A stretch of 62,873 nt of DNA from Elusimicrobiales bacterium (GTDB lineage Bacteria > Elusimicrobiota > Elusimicrobia > Elusimicrobiales > UBA9959): the NCBI GenBank assembly GCA_023701245.1, contig JAMPXK010000009.1, forward strand, positions 1 to 62,873. Reading direction: 5' to 3'. How positions within the stretch are numbered: position 1 is the first letter of the stretch; every line of letters begins with the position of its first letter. The notes beneath the pieces were generated by a model that did no database searches, had not been told where the DNA came from, and saw only the letters and a list, made by a program, of their open reading frames with translations. Shown here piece after piece: positions 1-11,577 of the stretch. The position numbers were made by a program, and so were the translations under genes.

Positions 1-83
1 CACCACCCGGGAATAAACCTTACACAGCGCGAACGCCCGTCCCGCGAGAGCGGGAAGGGTGCTTGATCTTCCGTCTCGGGGCT

Positions 84-380
84 TTAGAAGCCTTCGGTTT
101 GGGTCGGCACCGCCAGCGGCCCGGCCTTGGCGACCTCTTGCTCGTATTCCTTCAGGATCAACTGTTCCAGCTTGCTGCGGAACTCGTTGTGGATAGGATG
201 GGCAATATCCTTATAGGTGCCGTCCTTGATCTTCCTCGAGGGCATACAGACTATGAGGCCGTTGTTGCCGTTGACGACCTTCATGTTGTGCACCACGAAA
301 GCGTTGTCGAACGTAACCGTCGCGAACGCCTTCAGCCTGGCCTCGTTCCTGAGATGTATCCTCACTTCGGTGATTTCCAT
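84..380 (-). CDS. spoVG: SpoVG family protein (septation/RNA-binding regulator)
   Basis: 98 aa; MEITEVRIHLRNEARLKAFATVTFDNAFVVHNMKVVNGNNGLIVCMPSRK matches the SpoVG signature. Confidence 0.95.
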   Translation of the reverse strand: MEITEVRIHLRNEARLKAFATVTFDNAFVVHNMKVVNGNNGLIVCMPSRKIKDGTYKDIAHPIHNEFRSKLEQLILKEYEQEVAKAGPLAVPTQTEGF

Positions 381-468
381 ACTGTCCCCCTGTTACCGCC
401 CCCCTGCAGAACCCACTGCTACCGCGTACTTACTGAAAGGCAGCTTGATGTTGCTACTACCACAGATT

Positions 469-1356
469 TTACCAAAATTCAGTTAAAAATACCCTGTAAC
501 CCCGTATACGCCCCGCCTCGCGCGCCAGCCTGGCCGCCGCTACCCGGTCCCAGCACAGGGCGAATACCGTAGCCCCGGAACCCGACATCATAACGGCGTC
601 CGCGCCCAGCGCCGCCAGCCGCTCCCTGGCCTGGCGCACCGCTTTGTGGCGCGGCAGCACCGGGTCCTCGAGCCGGTTAAAAATAAGCCCGGCGTCCTCT
701 TTTGTAAAGCGCCCCGCCCGCAGCAGCCGGCAAAGCCGGCCAAAATCCTTCACCCGCGCGCGTATCTCACCTGGAGTTCCCAGCTTCAGGTTCCCGTAAA
801 CTTCTTTGGTATAGACCGGCACACCGGGATAGACCAGCACCACGTAAGGCAGGCGGCCTTTCAGGCTGAAGGGTTTCAGTTTCTCTCCCCGCCCCCGGCC
901 TTCGGCCGCCATGGACTCCAGCATGAAGAACGGCACGTCCGACCCCACCGCCGCGGCTATTTTCATAAGCCGCGTAAAACCGGCGCGCGGCACTTTGTAA
1001 AGCCGGGCCAGGCCCAGCAGGGCGGCCGCGGCGTCGGAAGACCCGCCGCCCAGGCCCGCGCCCACGGGGATGCGCTTTTCCAGCCGTATCTCCACGGCCG
1101 GCGCTATTGCGAAGGTCTCGAAGAATTTTACCGCGGCCTTGTGAACGATATTATCCGCCTGGCGGCCCAGTTCTTTGGGCCCGCCCTTGACCGCCAGTTT
1201 TATACCTGGCGCCGCCGCCCTGCGGAAGGTCAGCAGGTCGCAGACGCCCACGCGCGCGAACAGCGTGGCCAGGTCGTGGTAACCGTCCGGCCGGCGCCGG
1301 GTGGTTTCCAGGAAGAGGTTGATCTTGGCCGGGGCCTTGAGCTTTAGCATGGTCAA
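469..1356 (-). CDS. ispE: 4-diphosphocytidyl-2-C-methyl-D-erythritol kinase
   Basis: KAPAKINLFLETTRRRPDGYHDL N-terminus and PVGAGLGGGSSDAAAAL GHMP kinase motif. Confidence 0.95.
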   Translation of the reverse strand: MTMLKLKAPAKINLFLETTRRRPDGYHDLATLFARVGVCDLLTFRRAAAPGIKLAVKGGPKELGRQADNIVHKAAVKFFETFAIAPAVEIRLEKRIPVGAGLGGGSSDAAAALLGLARLYKVPRAGFTRLMKIAAAVGSDVPFFMLESMAAEGRGRGEKLKPFSLKGRLPYVVLVYPGVPVYTKEVYGNLKLGTPGEIRARVKDFGRLCRLLRAGRFTKEDAGLIFNRLEDPVLPRHKAVRQARERLAALGADAVMMSGSGATVFALCWDRVAAARLAREAGRIRGYRVFLTEFW

Positions 1357-3506
1357 TCCGGGAGTTTAAGCGTGTTCACGCCGCTGAAGTTCATCTGCCC
1401 GTAGTCCATGGTCACTTTCAGCGCCACGTGCGGCAGTTTGAACTCCATCACGTAAGGAAAAAGGTACAGGTTCCGGAAGAAATAATGCGACGGCTCGAAC
1501 GCCAGTTTACGCTCGGATTCGGGCCGTATCCTGGCGGGGGTGCCGTCGGCGTCCAGGCACACCTCGCGGCCGCCGCCGGTAAAGCAGTCCCCGCCCCAGC
1601 CGCCGTCCAGCCTGCCGCCGGCGAGGGTCCTGCCGGAGAACCAGTCGCGCAGTTCCGCCGTTACCAGCGACGCCCAGTAGTTGAAAGCCCCCGCGTCTAT
1701 GTCCTTGAGCTCCATGGAGTCCATCTCCAGGGAACCGCCGCTGAAGCGGGCCCGCCAGAGCGGGGCCATCAGCGGCCCCATCACCGTCAGGCTGAAATCG
1801 GAAGGCGGCGCGAAATGCAGGATGGCGTCCAACTTCACCGTGCGGCCGCGCAGCCGGGCCTCTATCTTGGCGAAAGAGGAGAATTCCTGCCCGGCCGGGA
1901 GGAAGGCCGCCAGCCAGGCCCGCTTCAGGCCCTCGGCCTCGGCGTCGGGAATGCGCTTCTGCAGGGCCTTGATCCTGGCGTCGGCGTTGGCGCGCTTGGC
2001 GGGTTTCTCCAGCAGGCGGGAGTTCTTCCAGGCCAGCCAGGCCGTGCGGTAGTCGCCGGAGGCCTCGTAGATCTCGCCGGCATGCCCCCAGACTACGGCG
2101 TCGTCATAGACGGCCTTCAACGCTTTCTTTATCCCTTCCAGCGCGCCGGGCACGTCGCCGTTGCGGAAGCGGACCCAGGCCAGGGAGTCCAGGTAGGCGC
2201 CGTTGGCCGGCTCCAGGGCCACGGCGCTGGAGATCAGCACCTGCGCCTCGGCCAGCTTCAGCCCGCGGTCCGCAAGCGAGTAGCCAAGGTAGTTGAGCAC
2301 ATTGGCGTTGGCGGGGTTGGCGGCCAGCAGGTAGCGGAAATTCTCCTCCGCGGCGGCCATATCGTTCTCCCGTTCGCTGATGACGGCGTACTGCATGCGC
2401 GCCTCGGCGTTGTCCGGGTTTTTGGCGAGCAGCTGCCGCAGCAGGGTCCGCGCCTTTTTGGGGTCGCCGGTATCGTCGTAGCCCAGCGCCAGGAAATAAG
2501 TTATCTCGCCGTTGTCGGGCCACTTTTTTGCGGCGCCTTCCAGCAGGGCGATGGCCTTGGCGTAGCGGTCGCTCTGGGTGTAATAGTAGGCCAGGCGCAG
2601 CGCCAGGGCGGCGTCGTCCTTCAGAGCCGAAGAGCCCTCTATGTAGGCCGCGGCCGCCGCGAAATCGCGGCGCTGCTCGCTTATCACGGACAGCCAGAAA
2701 CAGGCCGCCGGGTCCGCCTTGTTGAGCTCCCAGGCCTTGAGGAAGTATTTTTCCGCCGCTTCCAGGTCGCCCACGGCGGGGCTGGCGTAAAGTTCGCCCA
2801 GGTGGTTGTACAGCTCGGCGTTATTGGGTTCCAGGTCCAGCAGCTCCCTGTACTCGCCCAGGGCGGCGGCGGTGTCGTTCTTCACCTCGTAATAGTTGGC
2901 CAGCATGTAGCGCGGCTGCGGGTAGTACGCGTCCGCTTCCTTGGCCTTTATCAGGCTGCGCTTCATGTCCTCGTGGCGCCCCTTGGCGTTGTGCAGCACG
3001 GCTATCTGGTAATACACCTCGGCGGCGTCCTCCGGCTTCACCTCCAGGTATTTCTTGAGGTAGTCTATGGACCTGTCGGGGTTGCGGCCGCTCCAGAGGC
3101 TGGCCAGCTGGTAAAGCGCCTCGTGGTTGGAGGCGTCCAGCAGGAAAGCTTTCTCATAGGACGCGGCGGCGCCCGGCATGTCCCCGGCCGCCCAGCGCAC
3201 GTTGCCGTAAAGCACCCAGTTGTCGGCGGTGGCGGAATCCGCCCGCACCACGAAGTCCGCCCAGCGGCCGGCCTCGTCCACCTTGCCTATGCGCAGCGCC
3301 AGGTTGAGCGCCTGCTTGTAGACGAAAACGGACTCCGGGTCCAGCAGCAGGGTGCGCTTGTATTCCTGCAGGGCCGAATCGTAGTTGCCCCGGCGTTCCT
3401 GCACCATGCCGTTCATGAAGTGCAGGTAGGCCTCCTTGTCGGCCGCGGCCGAGACGGAGGCGGAAAACAGGAATACCGCTAAAACGGAAAATATGGTTCT
3501 CGGCAT
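1353..3506 (-). CDS. Secreted TPR-repeat protein
   Basis: Signal peptide-like N-terminus (MPRTIFSVLAVFLFSASVSAA) and many TPR repeats (e.g. NAELYNHLGELYASPAVGDLEAAEKYFLKAWELNKADPAACF). Confidence 0.85.
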   Translation of the reverse strand: MPRTIFSVLAVFLFSASVSAAADKEAYLHFMNGMVQERRGNYDSALQEYKRTLLLDPESVFVYKQALNLALRIGKVDEAGRWADFVVRADSATADNWVLYGNVRWAAGDMPGAAASYEKAFLLDASNHEALYQLASLWSGRNPDRSIDYLKKYLEVKPEDAAEVYYQIAVLHNAKGRHEDMKRSLIKAKEADAYYPQPRYMLANYYEVKNDTAAALGEYRELLDLEPNNAELYNHLGELYASPAVGDLEAAEKYFLKAWELNKADPAACFWLSVISEQRRDFAAAAAYIEGSSALKDDAALALRLAYYYTQSDRYAKAIALLEGAAKKWPDNGEITYFLALGYDDTGDPKKARTLLRQLLAKNPDNAEARMQYAVISERENDMAAAEENFRYLLAANPANANVLNYLGYSLADRGLKLAEAQVLISSAVALEPANGAYLDSLAWVRFRNGDVPGALEGIKKALKAVYDDAVVWGHAGEIYEASGDYRTAWLAWKNSRLLEKPAKRANADARIKALQKRIPDAEAEGLKRAWLAAFLPAGQEFSSFAKIEARLRGRTVKLDAILHFAPPSDFSLTVMGPLMAPLWRARFSGGSLEMDSMELKDIDAGAFNYWASLVTAELRDWFSGRTLAGGRLDGGWGGDCFTGGGREVCLDADGTPARIRPESERKLAFEPSHYFFRNLYLFPYVMEFKLPHVALKVTMDYGQMNFSGVNTLKLPD

Positions 3507-3508
3507 CT

Positions 3509-3955
3509 TCAGTCCTTGGGCGCCAGCGTTTTCCTGAGCAGCAGCGCCGCGTCGGTGTTATTATAGAATTTGGGCCTTTTGCCCGCCAGCTCGAACCCCA
3601 GGGCCGTGTACAGCGCTATGGCCGCGGAGTTGTGCTCGTTCACTTCCAGGTCTATCTCGCGGCATAGGTTCTTGGCCGCGTATTCCGCCAGTTTCCCCAC
3701 CAGCGCCCTGGCCGCGCCCCGCCTCCGGAAAGCCCGCCCCACGGCCAGCGTATTGAGCTGTACCTGCGGGCGCAGCACCCAGAAATTAATGAAGCCCGCC
3801 ACCGCGCCGTCCAGCTCCGCCGCCAGCGTGACGGAGTTGCGGTTGCGCTCCTCGGCCTCGAAGCCGGCCGCGCCCCACGCCGGGAAACCCGGCTGCTCGG
3901 CCTCTATGGCGGCGAACACCGCGTAATCCTCTTTTTTAGCCCTTCTTATCAGCAA
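3509..3955 (-). CDS. rimI: GNAT N-acetyltransferase, RimI-like
   Basis: GNAT motif A (VQLNTLAVGRAFRRRGAARALVGKLAEYA) and LEVNEHNSAAIALYTALGFE; next to tsaB/tsaE. Confidence 0.8.
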   Translation of the reverse strand: MLIRRAKKEDYAVFAAIEAEQPGFPAWGAAGFEAEERNRNSVTLAAELDGAVAGFINFWVLRPQVQLNTLAVGRAFRRRGAARALVGKLAEYAAKNLCREIDLEVNEHNSAAIALYTALGFELAGKRPKFYNNTDAALLLRKTLAPKD

Positions 3956-4664
3956 GGCGCCTTCCCTTCCCGTAACTTATATTATTCTCCAATTCGTACT
4001 TGGCCGGCTTGAGGTAAAGCGGCTTCAGGCTGCGGCAGCGCCCGGCCAGGGCGGCCTTTATGATATAGCCGGGCTTCACTCTTGAAAGCGCCGCCGGCGC
4101 GGCAGCGGCCCCGGGCGGCAGCAGGCCGTAGATGCCCGGCTCCTCCTCGGCGTCGCCCACGGCGTAAATCGCGCCGGAGGCGGCCAGCAGTTCCTTCAGA
4201 GCCTCCGCCTTCAGCCAGACGGGCTCGCCGTCCGGTTTTCCTGAAAGGCCGAAGAACTGGCAGAAATACTCGTCTTTGAAAGCGTGCAGCAGCGCGGCCA
4301 GGCGCCCGCCGGGGTTGCGGGCGGCCCAGGCTTTAAAATCCGCGCTTTCGCGCGCCTGCAGGGCCAGCACCTCGAACAGCGTTGCGGTGTAGACCAGCGC
4401 CCCGCCCAGCGCTTTAAGGGTCCCCGCCAGCGTCAGGGAAATGCGTATGCCGGTAAAGCGCCCGGGGCCGCGCACGGCGCAGACCGTGTCCACGGAGCGC
4501 AGGCCGGCGCCCGCCCTGGCCAGGGCGCTCTTTACCAGCGGGAACAGGAACAGTTCCTGGTTGAAGACTTTTTTCCGGGCCTGGAAAACCTTGCCCCCCG
4601 CCGCCACGGCGACGTTCAGCCGCGTGCCGGAAGTGCAGACCCCGAGTATCACTTTTTTAGCCAT
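3936..4664 (-). CDS. tsaB: tRNA t6A modification protein TsaB
   Basis: MAKKVILGVCTSGTRLNVAVAAGGK ... VDTVCAVRGPGRFTGIRISLTLAGTLKAL. The track start at 4805 is too long; the internal Met at 4664 fits. Confidence 0.88.
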   Translation of the reverse strand: MAKKVILGVCTSGTRLNVAVAAGGKVFQARKKVFNQELFLFPLVKSALARAGAGLRSVDTVCAVRGPGRFTGIRISLTLAGTLKALGGALVYTATLFEVLALQARESADFKAWAARNPGGRLAALLHAFKDEYFCQFFGLSGKPDGEPVWLKAEALKELLAASGAIYAVGDAEEEPGIYGLLPPGAAAAPAALSRVKPGYIIKAALAGRCRSLKPLYLKPAKYELENNISYGKGRRLADKKG

Positions 4665-5137
4665 TGCGCCTCTACCCGCTCCAGGATCTCCGCGCCAGCC
4701 CCGCCCGCCCGGACCTTGATCACCCTGCGGTCGCCGCCGGCCAGCCGGAACTCCAGGCGCAGCGGTTCCACGCCAGAGTAAAGTTCCCCGCCCGCCCCAG
4801 GCCACTCCACCGCGGTTATGCCGTCGGGGCGCCCCAGGTATTCCTCCAGGCCGATGTTCTCCATATCCGCCTCGCCGGCCCGGAACAGGTCGAAATGGTA
4901 CAGCTTCAGGCGGCCCTTGTAGGCGCGCATCAGGTTAAAACTCGCGCTCACCGGCAGGTCCTTCGCGCCCAGCGCCGCGGCCAGCGCGCGCACAAAGAAG
5001 GTCTTGCCGGAGCCTATGGGGCCCTCCAGGAAAAGCGCCGTCCCGCCTTTGAGCCGCCGGGCGAAAAAGCGCGCCAGCCGGGCCGTATCTACGGGGCAGG
5101 AACTTTTAAAAGTGCTCGAAGCTTTTGAACTTGCCAT
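4649..5137 (-). CDS. tsaE: tRNA t6A ATPase TsaE
   Basis: GTALFLEGPIGSGKTFFVRALAAALG Walker A; LKLYHFDLFRAGEADMENIGLEEYL; GITAVEWPG. Confidence 0.92.
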   Translation of the reverse strand: MASSKASSTFKSSCPVDTARLARFFARRLKGGTALFLEGPIGSGKTFFVRALAAALGAKDLPVSASFNLMRAYKGRLKLYHFDLFRAGEADMENIGLEEYLGRPDGITAVEWPGAGGELYSGVEPLRLEFRLAGGDRRVIKVRAGGAGAEILERVEAQWLKK

Positions 5138-6080
5138 TGAAATTCTCTATCGCCGCGCCGCGGCCTTTTTCCACCCTGCCTACCACGCGGGCGCCCGGCA
5201 GCAGCGCCTTTATCCGGGCCAGGCGCCGCGCCGGCGCCGTGAACACCAGGCCGTAATCCTCGCCGCCGCCCACGGCGTAATAACGCCAGGGGCGGCCGCT
5301 CAGCAGGCTGTAGGCCCGCAGCCGCCGGTCGCAGGCCCCCTCGCCGGGGCTGACCAGCACCCGGCATCCGGAGAGCTCGGAAATTATAGCCGCGCTGCGA
5401 GCCAGCCCGTCGGAATTGTCCAGCATGGCCGAGGCCAGGCCTTCGCGGCCCAACAGGGCGCCGGCGGCCAGCATGGGCTCGGGCCGCCAGAAAGCCTTTA
5501 CCAGGCCGGGGAATTTCCGTTTAAGCGGAGCGGACCCGCCCATCAGGATCTCGAGCCCGGCCGCCGCCAGGCCCAGTTGTCCGACGTTGAAAAGCAGGTC
5601 GCCGGGCCGGGCCCCGTAACGGGTGACTATTTTCCCGCGGCCGGTCTCGCCCCAGACCGTCATGTAAAAATGGTTCTCCCTCGCGCCGGCCAGGTTGCCG
5701 CCGGCTATGGAGATGCCGAACCGCAGCGCTTCCGCCTTCAGGGCCCGCATGAAACGGCGGGTGAAGTCCGGCCGGATGTCCTTACGCAGCCCCGAGCCTA
5801 CCACGCAGGAAACAGGTTTAACGTCGCCCATGGACGCCAGGTCGCTGAGGTTTATGCGCAGCAGCTTGCGGGCGATGTCCTCCGGCCGCGCGAAGCGCGC
5901 CAGGTAATGGGTCCCTTCCACCATTTCGTCGGTGGTGATCACCAGGTCCCGCCCCGCCCCGTGCCGGAGCACGGCGCAGTCGTCGCCGGGGCCCAGCAGC
6001 AGCCGCCGGTCCCCTGGGAACCGGAAGGTCTTCTCTATGTGCTCTATCAGCCGGGCTTCGGCGCCCTTACTGGTCTTCAC
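5106..6080 (-). CDS. thiL: Thiamine-monophosphate kinase
   Basis: LLGPGDDCAVLRHGAGRDLVITTDEMVEGTHY, INLSDLASMGDVKP, MLDNSDGLARSAAIIS. Confidence 0.92.
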   Translation of the reverse strand: MKTSKGAEARLIEHIEKTFRFPGDRRLLLGPGDDCAVLRHGAGRDLVITTDEMVEGTHYLARFARPEDIARKLLRINLSDLASMGDVKPVSCVVGSGLRKDIRPDFTRRFMRALKAEALRFGISIAGGNLAGARENHFYMTVWGETGRGKIVTRYGARPGDLLFNVGQLGLAAAGLEILMGGSAPLKRKFPGLVKAFWRPEPMLAAGALLGREGLASAMLDNSDGLARSAAIISELSGCRVLVSPGEGACDRRLRAYSLLSGRPWRYYAVGGGEDYGLVFTAPARRLARIKALLPGARVVGRVEKGRGAAIENFNGKFKSFEHF

Positions 6081-6961
6081 CGTTCAAGGCTCCTTATGGC
6101 GGCAGGCAGGAAAGCCAGCAGTTCCCCGGCGAGCACGCAGCGGGCGGTAAGTTTCTTCTCTGCCAGGTCGCCGCAGCGGCCGTGCAGGTACACGGCCAGC
6201 GCCGCGCTGTCCAGCGCTGTCTTTGGCGTAAAGCCGCGGGCCAGGCCGTTCTGCGCCAGCAGGCCGGTCAGCAGGCCGGCCAGCACGTCGCCTGAACCGC
6301 CCTTGGCCAGGGCCGGACCGCCCGTGGGGTTCTTCCAAAGCCGCCGCCCCAGGCAGAGCAGGGTGCCGGGCCCCTTGAGCACGGCCACGCCGCCGGTCAG
6401 GGCGGCCAGGGCCGCCGCGGCGGCCGGCCGGCCGGATATTTTTCCGCCCAGCAGGCGCGCGGCCTCGCCGGGATGCGGGGTAAAAACGGCTACGGGGGCC
6501 TTTATCCTGAACGGCCGCGGGCCGGCGGCCAGGGCGTTGAGCGCGTCCGCGTCCACCACCACGGGCAGGTCCAGCGCCGCCAGCAGTTTCAGGGCGAAAG
6601 CGCGCGCGCCGCGGGAGGCGCCCAGGCCTGGCCCCAGGAGCAGCGCGTCGATCTTTTGGGAACGGGCGAAAGCGGCCACCTGCGCCGCGGCCGCCGGCGT
6701 AAAAGCCCCGCCGGCGCATTTCGCGCCGAAGGTCATGGCTTCGGGCAGCGCGCAGGCTATGATCTTTCTTTCGCTTTCCGGGCAGGCCACGGTCACCAGG
6801 CCGGCCCCGGCCTTAAGCGCCGCGCGGGCGGCCAGCACGGCCGCGCCCGTCATGCCGCGCGAACCGGCCGCCACCAGCACGCGGCCGAAATCCCCCTTAT
6901 GGGATCCTTTACGTCTGGCCGGCAGCAATGGCCGGAGCAGGGCCGCGTTCAGCGTCTTCAT
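6077..6961 (-). CDS. nnrD: ADP-dependent NAD(P)H-hydrate dehydratase (dehydratase domain only)
   Basis: GDFGRVLVAAGSRGMTGAAVLAARAALKAGAGLVTV, TPHPGEAARLLG, GGSGDVLAGLLTGLLAQ; start adjusted to MKTLNAALL. Confidence 0.88.
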   Translation of the reverse strand: MKTLNAALLRPLLPARRKGSHKGDFGRVLVAAGSRGMTGAAVLAARAALKAGAGLVTVACPESERKIIACALPEAMTFGAKCAGGAFTPAAAAQVAAFARSQKIDALLLGPGLGASRGARAFALKLLAALDLPVVVDADALNALAAGPRPFRIKAPVAVFTPHPGEAARLLGGKISGRPAAAAALAALTGGVAVLKGPGTLLCLGRRLWKNPTGGPALAKGGSGDVLAGLLTGLLAQNGLARGFTPKTALDSAALAVYLHGRCGDLAEKKLTARCVLAGELLAFLPAAIRSLER

Positions 6962-7320
6962 TTGAAAGCTATGACCGCCGCGCAGGCGTAGGCGGCGGTA
7001 TGGGAAATAGAGACCAGCAGGCAAAGGTCGCGGCGGCCCTTCACGCGCACCTGCGGGCGGCCGCTTTCGGTGTTCTCCACCTCTATGCTGGTGAGCGGCA
7101 GGCGGGTGGCGTCCAGCGCCTTTATCACCGCCTCTTTCACGGCAAAGCGCGCCGCCAGGCGTTCGTACCTGTTGCGGCTTTTGCCCGCGTAGGCCAGTTC
7201 CCCGGGCGTGAACACCTTCCGGAGGAAGCTCGGGTTCGCGGCCAGGCGGCGTATCCTGGCCACCTCGGCCAGGTCCACGCCCAGGCCGGCCACCGCTCCG
7301 GAGGTCTTAGCCCTGGCCAT
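6958..7320 (-). CDS. acpS: Holo-[acyl-carrier-protein] synthase
   Basis: GLGVDLAEVARIRRL, FTPGELAYAGKSRNRYERLAARFAVKEAVIKAL. Confidence 0.93.
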   Translation of the reverse strand: MARAKTSGAVAGLGVDLAEVARIRRLAANPSFLRKVFTPGELAYAGKSRNRYERLAARFAVKEAVIKALDATRLPLTSIEVENTESGRPQVRVKGRRDLCLLVSISHTAAYACAAVIAFK

Positions 7321-7323
7321 AGG

Positions 7324-9198
<1,875 letters not shown>

Positions 9199-9222
9199 AG
9201 CTTACCTCGCGTAGTTTATGCG

Positions 9223-9269
9223 GCGGACGGCGCCCGGGCCGGCCCGGGGGCCGCCGTCGCGCCGTCCGC
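9223..9269. other. Strong GC-rich hairpin in the pdxJ-glmS intergenic region
   Basis: GCGGACGGCGC (9223-9233) pairs perfectly with GCGCCGTCCGC (9259-9269); nested 16-bp palindrome CCCGGGCCGGCCCGGG (9233-9248). Confidence 0.75.
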
Positions 9270-9284
9270 TGCGCCGCAGTTAGA

Positions 9285-10004
9285 TTACTGTATCAGCCGC
9301 TTCATCTCTGAAACGGCGGTCTTGAGGCCCACGAACATAGCGCGCGAGATTATGGAGTAGCCGACATTGAGGCAGTCCATGCCCTCTATGCGGGCCACCG
9401 GCGCCACGTTGTAATAGTCCAGGCCGTGCCCGGCGTGCAGCTCCATCTTGAGCTCCTTCACCAGGAAGCCGGCCAGCTGCAGTTTTTCCAGTTCCTTGGC
9501 CTGCAGTTTCTTGCCCCAGGCTTCGGAATACTTGGCGGTGCACAGTTCTATGCTGTCGGCGCCCAGGTTGTGGGCGGCGCGGATGGCGCCCGGTTCCGGG
9601 TCGGTGAACAGGCTCACGGAAATACCGGAATTGGACAGGCTCTTTATGATCTTGCCCAGCTCGGTCTGTTTGCCTTCCAGCTTGAGGCCGCCCTGGGTGG
9701 TGACCTCCTTGGGGCTCTCGGGCACCAGGCAGACGGAATCGGGGCGCAGGCGCAGGGCGATCTTCTCCATCTCGGGCACCGCGGCCATCTCCAGGTGGAT
9801 GAGGCCCTTGACGTCGTGGCGCACGCGCTCCACGTCGGAATCCTGGATGTGGCGGCGGTCCTGGCGCAGGTGCATCACCACCATGTCGCCGCCGGAGCTG
9901 TAGACCACCCGCGCGGCTTCCACGGTATCCGGGTTCTTCTCCCTGCGGGCCTGCCGCAGCGTGGCCACGTGGTCTATGTTGACTCCGAGTTTAATGTGTC
10001 TCAT
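9285..10004 (-). CDS. pdxJ: Pyridoxine 5'-phosphate synthase
   Basis: IKLGVNIDHVATLRQARREKNPD, AGHGLDYYNV; full-length PdxJ-like. Confidence 0.97.
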   Translation of the reverse strand: MRHIKLGVNIDHVATLRQARREKNPDTVEAARVVYSSGGDMVVMHLRQDRRHIQDSDVERVRHDVKGLIHLEMAAVPEMEKIALRLRPDSVCLVPESPKEVTTQGGLKLEGKQTELGKIIKSLSNSGISVSLFTDPEPGAIRAAHNLGADSIELCTAKYSEAWGKKLQAKELEKLQLAGFLVKELKMELHAGHGLDYYNVAPVARIEGMDCLNVGYSIISRAMFVGLKTAVSEMKRLIQ

Positions 10005-10035
10005 GAATGCCTCCCTGAAAATAAAACCCTGAAAA

Positions 10036-11403
10036 CTATCTGGCCGCCAGCGCCCCGGAATGCTTCCGGTAATGCTCCAGCAGGTCGTCGGCGATGGCCT
10101 TTATCTTTGCCCGGCTCTCGCCTTCCACCAGCAGGCGCAGCAGCGGCTCGGTGCCTGAGTAGCGGATAAAGATGCGCCCGTTGCCCTTCAGGCCGCTCTC
10201 CAGCCTGGACAGCTTGTCGGCGAAACCGGGCACCGCCTTGAAGGCGGGTTTGCTGGTCACCTTCACCTTCTCCACCACCTGCGGGAAACGGCTCCAGTGC
10301 CGGCGGAACCAGCTGAAAGGCCGGCCCATGTCGCGCACCGCGGCCAGCGTCTGCAGGGCCGTCAGGATGCCGTCGCCCGTGGGGGCGAACTCGCGAAAAA
10401 TGATATGGCCGCTGGTCTCGCCGCCCAGCTTCAGGTCTCCCCTCTCCATGGCGTCGGTCACGTTCTTGTCGCCCACCGGCACCTGGGCCACGCTTATGCC
10501 CTCGCTCTTCAGGTATTTCAGCAGGCCGTAATTGGACATGAAAGTGAGCGAAACGCCGTTGTTGGTGAGGCGGCGGCGGGCCTTCATGTACGGGGCGGTC
10601 ATGGCTATCACGTCGTCGCCGTCCAGCTGGGCCCCTTTCTCGTCGGCGAACATGCAGCGGTCGGCGTCGCCGTCGAAGCTGATGCCGCAGAAGGCGCCCC
10701 ATTTAGCGGCTTCTTTGGCCATTTTTTCGGTATGGAGCGCGCCGCAGCCCATATTGATGTTCTTGCCGTCGGGCTTGTCGCCTATCACTTTTACTTTGGC
10801 GCCCAGGTCGCGGAAGATGCGCGGGGCTATCTTGTAAGCCGCGCCGTTGGCGCAGTCCAGCAGGATCTTCAGGCCCTTCAGCGTGAAGCCGGGCGGCAGG
10901 GTGCACTTGAGGAAGTCCTCGTAGTCGCGGGTGAAATCTTTTTTATGCAGGCCGGGATGGGACGGGCGGAAAACCAGCGGCTTCCTGCCCAGCAGCAGGC
11001 GCTCCATCTTTCCCTCTATGGCGTCGTTGAGTTTGAGCCCGTCGCTGGAAAAGAACTTTATGCCGTTGAACTCGGGCGGGTTGTGGCTGGCGGAAATGAC
11101 TATGCCGAAGTCCGCGTTCTCGCGTTTTACCAGGTAGGACACGGCCGGCGTGGGAATGATGCCCAGGTCCACCACCTTGAACCGGCTGGCCCCCAGCCCC
11201 TCCACCAGGTACTTCTTTATCAGCCGCCCGGAGGCGCGGGAATCCATGCCTATGAGCACTACCGGTTTGCCCAGGTGGCCTTTCTTCTTATATTTCGGCA
11301 GCACCAGGGAGGCCGCGTAGCCGATTTTGCGTATAAAGTCGGGAGTAAAGGGGTAGTCCCAGGTAATGCCGCGTATTCCATCCGTGCCGAAGAGTTTTCC
11401 CAT
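10036..11403 (-). CDS. glmM: Phosphoglucosamine mutase
   Basis: MGKLFGTDGIRGI, GIVISASHNPPEFNGIKFF, SFDGDADRCMF, GGETSGHII, IRYSGTEPLLR. Confidence 0.97.
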   Translation of the reverse strand: MGKLFGTDGIRGITWDYPFTPDFIRKIGYAASLVLPKYKKKGHLGKPVVLIGMDSRASGRLIKKYLVEGLGASRFKVVDLGIIPTPAVSYLVKRENADFGIVISASHNPPEFNGIKFFSSDGLKLNDAIEGKMERLLLGRKPLVFRPSHPGLHKKDFTRDYEDFLKCTLPPGFTLKGLKILLDCANGAAYKIAPRIFRDLGAKVKVIGDKPDGKNINMGCGALHTEKMAKEAAKWGAFCGISFDGDADRCMFADEKGAQLDGDDVIAMTAPYMKARRRLTNNGVSLTFMSNYGLLKYLKSEGISVAQVPVGDKNVTDAMERGDLKLGGETSGHIIFREFAPTGDGILTALQTLAAVRDMGRPFSWFRRHWSRFPQVVEKVKVTSKPAFKAVPGFADKLSRLESGLKGNGRIFIRYSGTEPLLRLLVEGESRAKIKAIADDLLEHYRKHSGALAAR

Positions 11404-11428
11404 TGAGCTCGTCCTGCTTTGAAAGCGG

Positions 11429-11448
11429 ATAATATAATTTTATATTAT
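11429..11448. promoter_or_regulatory. Near-symmetric AT-rich element in the divergent glmM / tRNA-Ser interval; possible bidirectional -10
   Basis: ATAATATA-ATTT-TATATTAT; lies between divergent glmM (-) and tRNA-Ser (+). Confidence 0.5.
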
Positions 11449-11486
11449 ATCATTACCGCAAGGGGCGAGGTAGGCCCCGGGCGCCT

Positions 11487-11577
11487 GGAAGGATGGCCGA
11501 GCGGTTTAAGGCGCCGGTCTTGAAAACCGGTGTACGGTTAATCCGTACCGTGGGTTCGAATCCCACTCCTTCCGCCA
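11487..11577 (+). tRNA. tRNA-Ser (anticodon TGA), CCA encoded
   Basis: GGAAGGATGGCCGAGCGG...CCGGTCTTGAAAACCGG...long variable arm...GGGTTCGAATCCCACTCCTTCCGCCA; class II tRNA folds by eye. Confidence 0.95.

Noticed and set aside
1428-3482. 684-aa plus-strand ORF opposite the TPR gene
   Set aside because: Antisense shadow ORF of a GC-rich gene; repetitive Gly/Val/Gln/Arg-rich translation with no domain, while the minus strand encodes a clear TPR protein.
9199-9284. glmS ribozyme
   Set aside because: Interval is under 90 nt and lacks the recognisable ribozyme core; only a simple long hairpin is present.
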